Assembly (NCBI RefSeq): GCF_038811545.1
Contig: NZ_CP133319.1
Span: forward strand, 2,447,516-2,511,515
From: Rhodoligotrophos sp. CJ14
GTDB lineage: Bacteria > Pseudomonadota > Alphaproteobacteria > Rhizobiales > Im1
DNA: 64,000 nt
Reading direction: 5' to 3'
Shown here: piece after piece, positions 61,785-64,000 of the stretch
How positions within the stretch are numbered: the stretch's first letter is position 1
How the letters are laid out: each line of letters starts with the position of its first letter
The notes under the pieces: generated by a model
The model's input: the letters and a program-made list of their open reading frames with translations, nothing else
Told to the model about the DNA's origin: nothing
Databases searched by the model: none
Translations under genes and position numbers: made by a program

Positions 61785-62957
61785 ATGGAGCAGATCGCGC
61801 TGTCCAGTGCCGGCTTTCTCTTGGGCCTCTCCTCAGAGCATGAGAGTTTTCGTGAAACGGCTTTGCGCTTTGCACGCGACGAGCTCGCGCCCAGTTCGCG
61901 AGACTTCGAGAAGCAGGGGTGCATTCCGCTGCATGTGCGTAAGCGAATGGGGGCGCTCGGCCTCATCGGCGTGGAATTTCCCGAGGCCGTCGGCGGCCTC
62001 GGCCTTGATCATGTCACCAGCGGTGTCGTCCTGGAAGCTGTTGCGGAGGGTGACTTCAACGCCGCCTATGTCCAGCTTCTCGCGTCCCTATGCGGAACCA
62101 TTCTCCTGCGCCACGGCAGCCGCGACCTGCAGGCGGAAATCTTGCCCCAGCTCTGCCGCGGCGAAAGCCTGATCGCCCTTGCGCTCACTGAACCCCAGGG
62201 CGGGTCGGATGCTGCAGCCCTGCGCCTGAAGGCCACGGCAGATGGCAATACCTATGTGCTCGATGGCGAGAAGACTTCGATCTCGCTCGCCGATCAGGCG
62301 GATTACGCCGTGGTTTTCGCACGCACTGGTACCGAGGCTGAACGGGCGCGCGGCATCTCGGCCTTTCTCGTTGATCTCGATTCGCCCGGCATCTCCCGCA
62401 CCCGCTTCGATGATCTCGGCCAGAATGCGATCGGACGGGGCTCCATCTTCTTTGATCGGGTCCGTGTGCCCGCCAGCCGCCGGCTCGGGGCCGAGGGCGC
62501 CGGTTTCGTCCAGGTCATGCAGGGCTTCGACTTCAGCCGCGCGCTGATCGGGCTCCAATGTCTGGCGGCGGCGCGGGTTTCCCTTGCTGAAACCTGGCGC
62601 TACATCGCCGAAAGGCGCGCCTTCGGAAAACCTCTGTCGGATAATCAAGGCCTCACCTTTCCGCTCGCCGAATGCGAGACGCAGCTCGCCGCTGCCCGCC
62701 TGCTCTGCTATCGCACGCTGGCGGCCAAGGATGCGGGGCTCCCGCACACGAAAGAAGCGGCCATGTGCAAATGGTGGGCGCCCAAACTGGCCCATGACAC
62801 CATCCATCACTGCCTGCTCGCCCACGGCCATGCCGGATATAGCAAGGAATTGCCATTCGAGCAGCGGCTGCGCGACGTTCTCGGGCTGCAGATCGGCGAT
62901 GGCACCGCGCAGATCATGAAGCTGATTATCGCGCGCGAGGCATTGCGGGCGCTCTAG
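61785..62957 (+). CDS. Acyl-CoA dehydrogenase with Asp at the usual catalytic-Glu position
   Basis: FAD acyl-CoA dehydrogenase of 390 residues: ALTEPQGGSDAAALRLKA, GEKTSISLADQADYAVVFAR and RAFGKPLSDNQGLTF. At the C-terminus the usual YEGTSE reads GDGTAQIMKLIIAR, so Glu is replaced by Asp. Similar forms occur among cyclohexane-carboxyl-CoA and related cyclic acyl-CoA dehydrogenases. Begins 3 bp after the first dehydrogenase, so both are co-translated and may act in sequence. Confidence 0.92.
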   Translation: MEQIALSSAGFLLGLSSEHESFRETALRFARDELAPSSRDFEKQGCIPLHVRKRMGALGLIGVEFPEAVGGLGLDHVTSGVVLEAVAEGDFNAAYVQLLASLCGTILLRHGSRDLQAEILPQLCRGESLIALALTEPQGGSDAAALRLKATADGNTYVLDGEKTSISLADQADYAVVFARTGTEAERARGISAFLVDLDSPGISRTRFDDLGQNAIGRGSIFFDRVRVPASRRLGAEGAGFVQVMQGFDFSRALIGLQCLAAARVSLAETWRYIAERRAFGKPLSDNQGLTFPLAECETQLAAARLLCYRTLAAKDAGLPHTKEAAMCKWWAPKLAHDTIHHCLLAHGHAGYSKELPFEQRLRDVLGLQIGDGTAQIMKLIIAREALRAL

Positions 62958-63002
62958 AACGCTCAAGCCTCAAGACTGCGTGGACTATTGGGAGGGAACA
63001 TT

Positions 63003-64000
63003 ATGCCGCTCTATACACCGGACCCGGCACGCCGTACCGCCATGATCGCCGCCGGCCATTGGCGCGACCAGACCCTTCTCGACCATCTGGCTCGTGCGGT
63101 GGCGGCAACACCGGAGAAATTGGCCGTGGTCGCCTTTCGCTCGGAGAATGGCGGCGAGACGCGCCTCACCTATCGCGAGTTGGACAACCGCGCCACGGCC
63201 CTTGCTGCCAACCTCGCGCGGTTGGGTGTCAATCGTGGCGATGTCGTCTCATTCCAATTGCCCAACTGGTGGGAATTCACAGTCCTACACCTCGCCTGCC
63301 TGAAGCTCGGCGCGGTCAGCAATCCGCTGATGATCATCTTCCGCGAGCGTGAGCTGCGCTTCATGCTCGGCCTTGCTGAAAGCAAGATTTTCGTCGTACC
63401 CGCGACCTTCCGGGGCTTTGATTACGCCGGCATGGCCAGGGATGTCCGGGCGGAATTGCCAGCCCTCGAGCATCTCCTCATTGTCGGCAGCGGTGGCGAT
63501 GACGATTTCCAGCAGCTGCTTGCGCACGCCCCAAGTGGTGCAGCAAGCGCGACCGCCAGTGGACAGCTCTCCGCCGATGACGTGGTCCAGCTTCTCTACA
63601 CCAGCGGCACCACAGGTGAGCCCAAGGGTGTGATGCACACCTCCAACACGATGCTGTCCAATCTGGTGCCTTTTGCGGAACGGCTTCGCCTGACCCGGAG
63701 CGAAGTGATCCATATGCCCTCGCCCATGGCCCATCAGCTCGGCTTCATGTACGGGCTCGTCCTGCCGGTCATGCTGGGCGCGACTGCCGTTCTGCAGGAC
63801 ATCTTCAATCCCGAGGAGATGACCCGGCAGGTGCTCGCCGAGAATGTCACCTTCACCATGGGCGCGACGCCCTTCCTCAATGACTTCGTCAATCATGTCG
63901 AAAAGAGCGGGGCAAAGCCACACAGCCTGCGCGTCTTCGTGTCCGCGGGCGCGCCCATACCGCGTGCGCTGGTCACCAAAGGCCGCGAGGTGTTGGGCGC
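63003..64000 (+). CDS. CoA ligase, cyclohexanecarboxylate-CoA-ligase-like, 3' truncated by window edge
   Basis: Adenylate-forming ligase; 332 codons visible with no stop before the window ends. The P-loop-like motif LLYTSGTTGEPKGVMHTSN lies near residues 197-215. The start (TPDPARRTAMIAAGHWRDQT) and VVSFQLPNWWEFTVLHLACL resemble AliA-type cyclohexanecarboxylate-CoA ligases. ATG 63003 has a strong GGGAGGGAA ribosome-binding site. It lies 45 bp after the second dehydrogenase; the trio fits activation and ring desaturation of an alicyclic acid. Substrate is inferred. Confidence 0.88.
   Translation, partial: MPLYTPDPARRTAMIAAGHWRDQTLLDHLARAVAATPEKLAVVAFRSENGGETRLTYRELDNRATALAANLARLGVNRGDVVSFQLPNWWEFTVLHLACLKLGAVSNPLMIIFRERELRFMLGLAESKIFVVPATFRGFDYAGMARDVRAELPALEHLLIVGSGGDDDFQQLLAHAPSGAASATASGQLSADDVVQLLYTSGTTGEPKGVMHTSNTMLSNLVPFAERLRLTRSEVIHMPSPMAHQLGFMYGLVLPVMLGATAVLQDIFNPEEMTRQVLAENVTFTMGATPFLNDFVNHVEKSGAKPHSLRVFVSAGAPIPRALVTKGREVLG

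Overview
The window is high-GC, densely packed bacterial chromosomal DNA. ABC transporters with solute-binding proteins dominate, together with CoA-ligase/acyl-CoA-dehydrogenase catabolism and FCD-type GntR regulators. A dispersed intergenic repeat of a kind I associate with Hyphomicrobiales also occurs. These features suggest an alphaproteobacterium, probably Hyphomicrobiales; this is inference from gene content, and I see no rRNA or species marker. I found no insertion sequence, phage, CRISPR array or rRNA.

Layout. (1) 1-5284: the end of an amidase gene, then a complete spermidine/putrescine-type ABC importer (binding protein, ATPase, two permeases). (2) 5281-9798: a PAS-GGDEF protein, a 646-bp gap, a GH5-like glycosidase, a DAO-family FAD oxidoreductase and a tRNA-Lys(CTT). 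(3) 9943-15888: hydantoinase/oxoprolinase hyuB-hyuA plus a Liv-type binding protein, divergent from a GntR regulator; two identical TTGTATACAT boxes lie in the shared promoter. (4) 16022-23254: an amino-sugar locus with murA, a BadF-type sugar kinase, murQ, a SIS-domain deaminase/isomerase, nagA, a NamZ-family (DUF1343) exo-muramidase and a DOMON-like protein. Together these could take N-acetylmuramic acid to fructose-6-phosphate; murA is the gene that does not fit. (5) 23667-26942: tRNA-Ser(GGA), msrA and small or membrane proteins, including a 45-residue single-span protein.

(6) 27090-33665: a binding protein, TetR regulator, acyl-CoA ligase, SDR and Baeyer-Villiger-type monooxygenase. Three copies of an ATAC-N6-GTAT box in front of its transcription units suggest a regulon. 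(7) 33768-35958: LysR divergent from a two-subunit TPP decarboxylase of the sulfopyruvate decarboxylase type. (8) 36033-42795: small proteins including an ATGA-coupled mini-operon, a GhrA-type reductase, an ArsR/AHSA1 pair with tandem promoter repeats, and a GABA-type aminotransferase plus gabD. (9) 43175-49741: a signalling operon (DUF3365 haem-c protein, hybrid histidine kinase, stand-alone receiver, DHp-REC-adenylate cyclase), followed by a voltage-gated-type K+ channel with a C-terminal zinc ribbon.

(10) 49947-64000: acyl-CoA ligase, GntR, nitroreductase, then a complete Liv importer with an SDR gene inside it, then a second Liv-type binding protein, two acyl-CoA dehydrogenases and the start of a cyclohexanecarboxylate-CoA-ligase-like gene that runs off the window. 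This region probably imports and activates a cyclic or branched carboxylic acid. Three binding proteins (at 9.9, 27.1 and 59.4 kb) are close paralogues but only one full Liv permease set is present, so permease sharing is possible.
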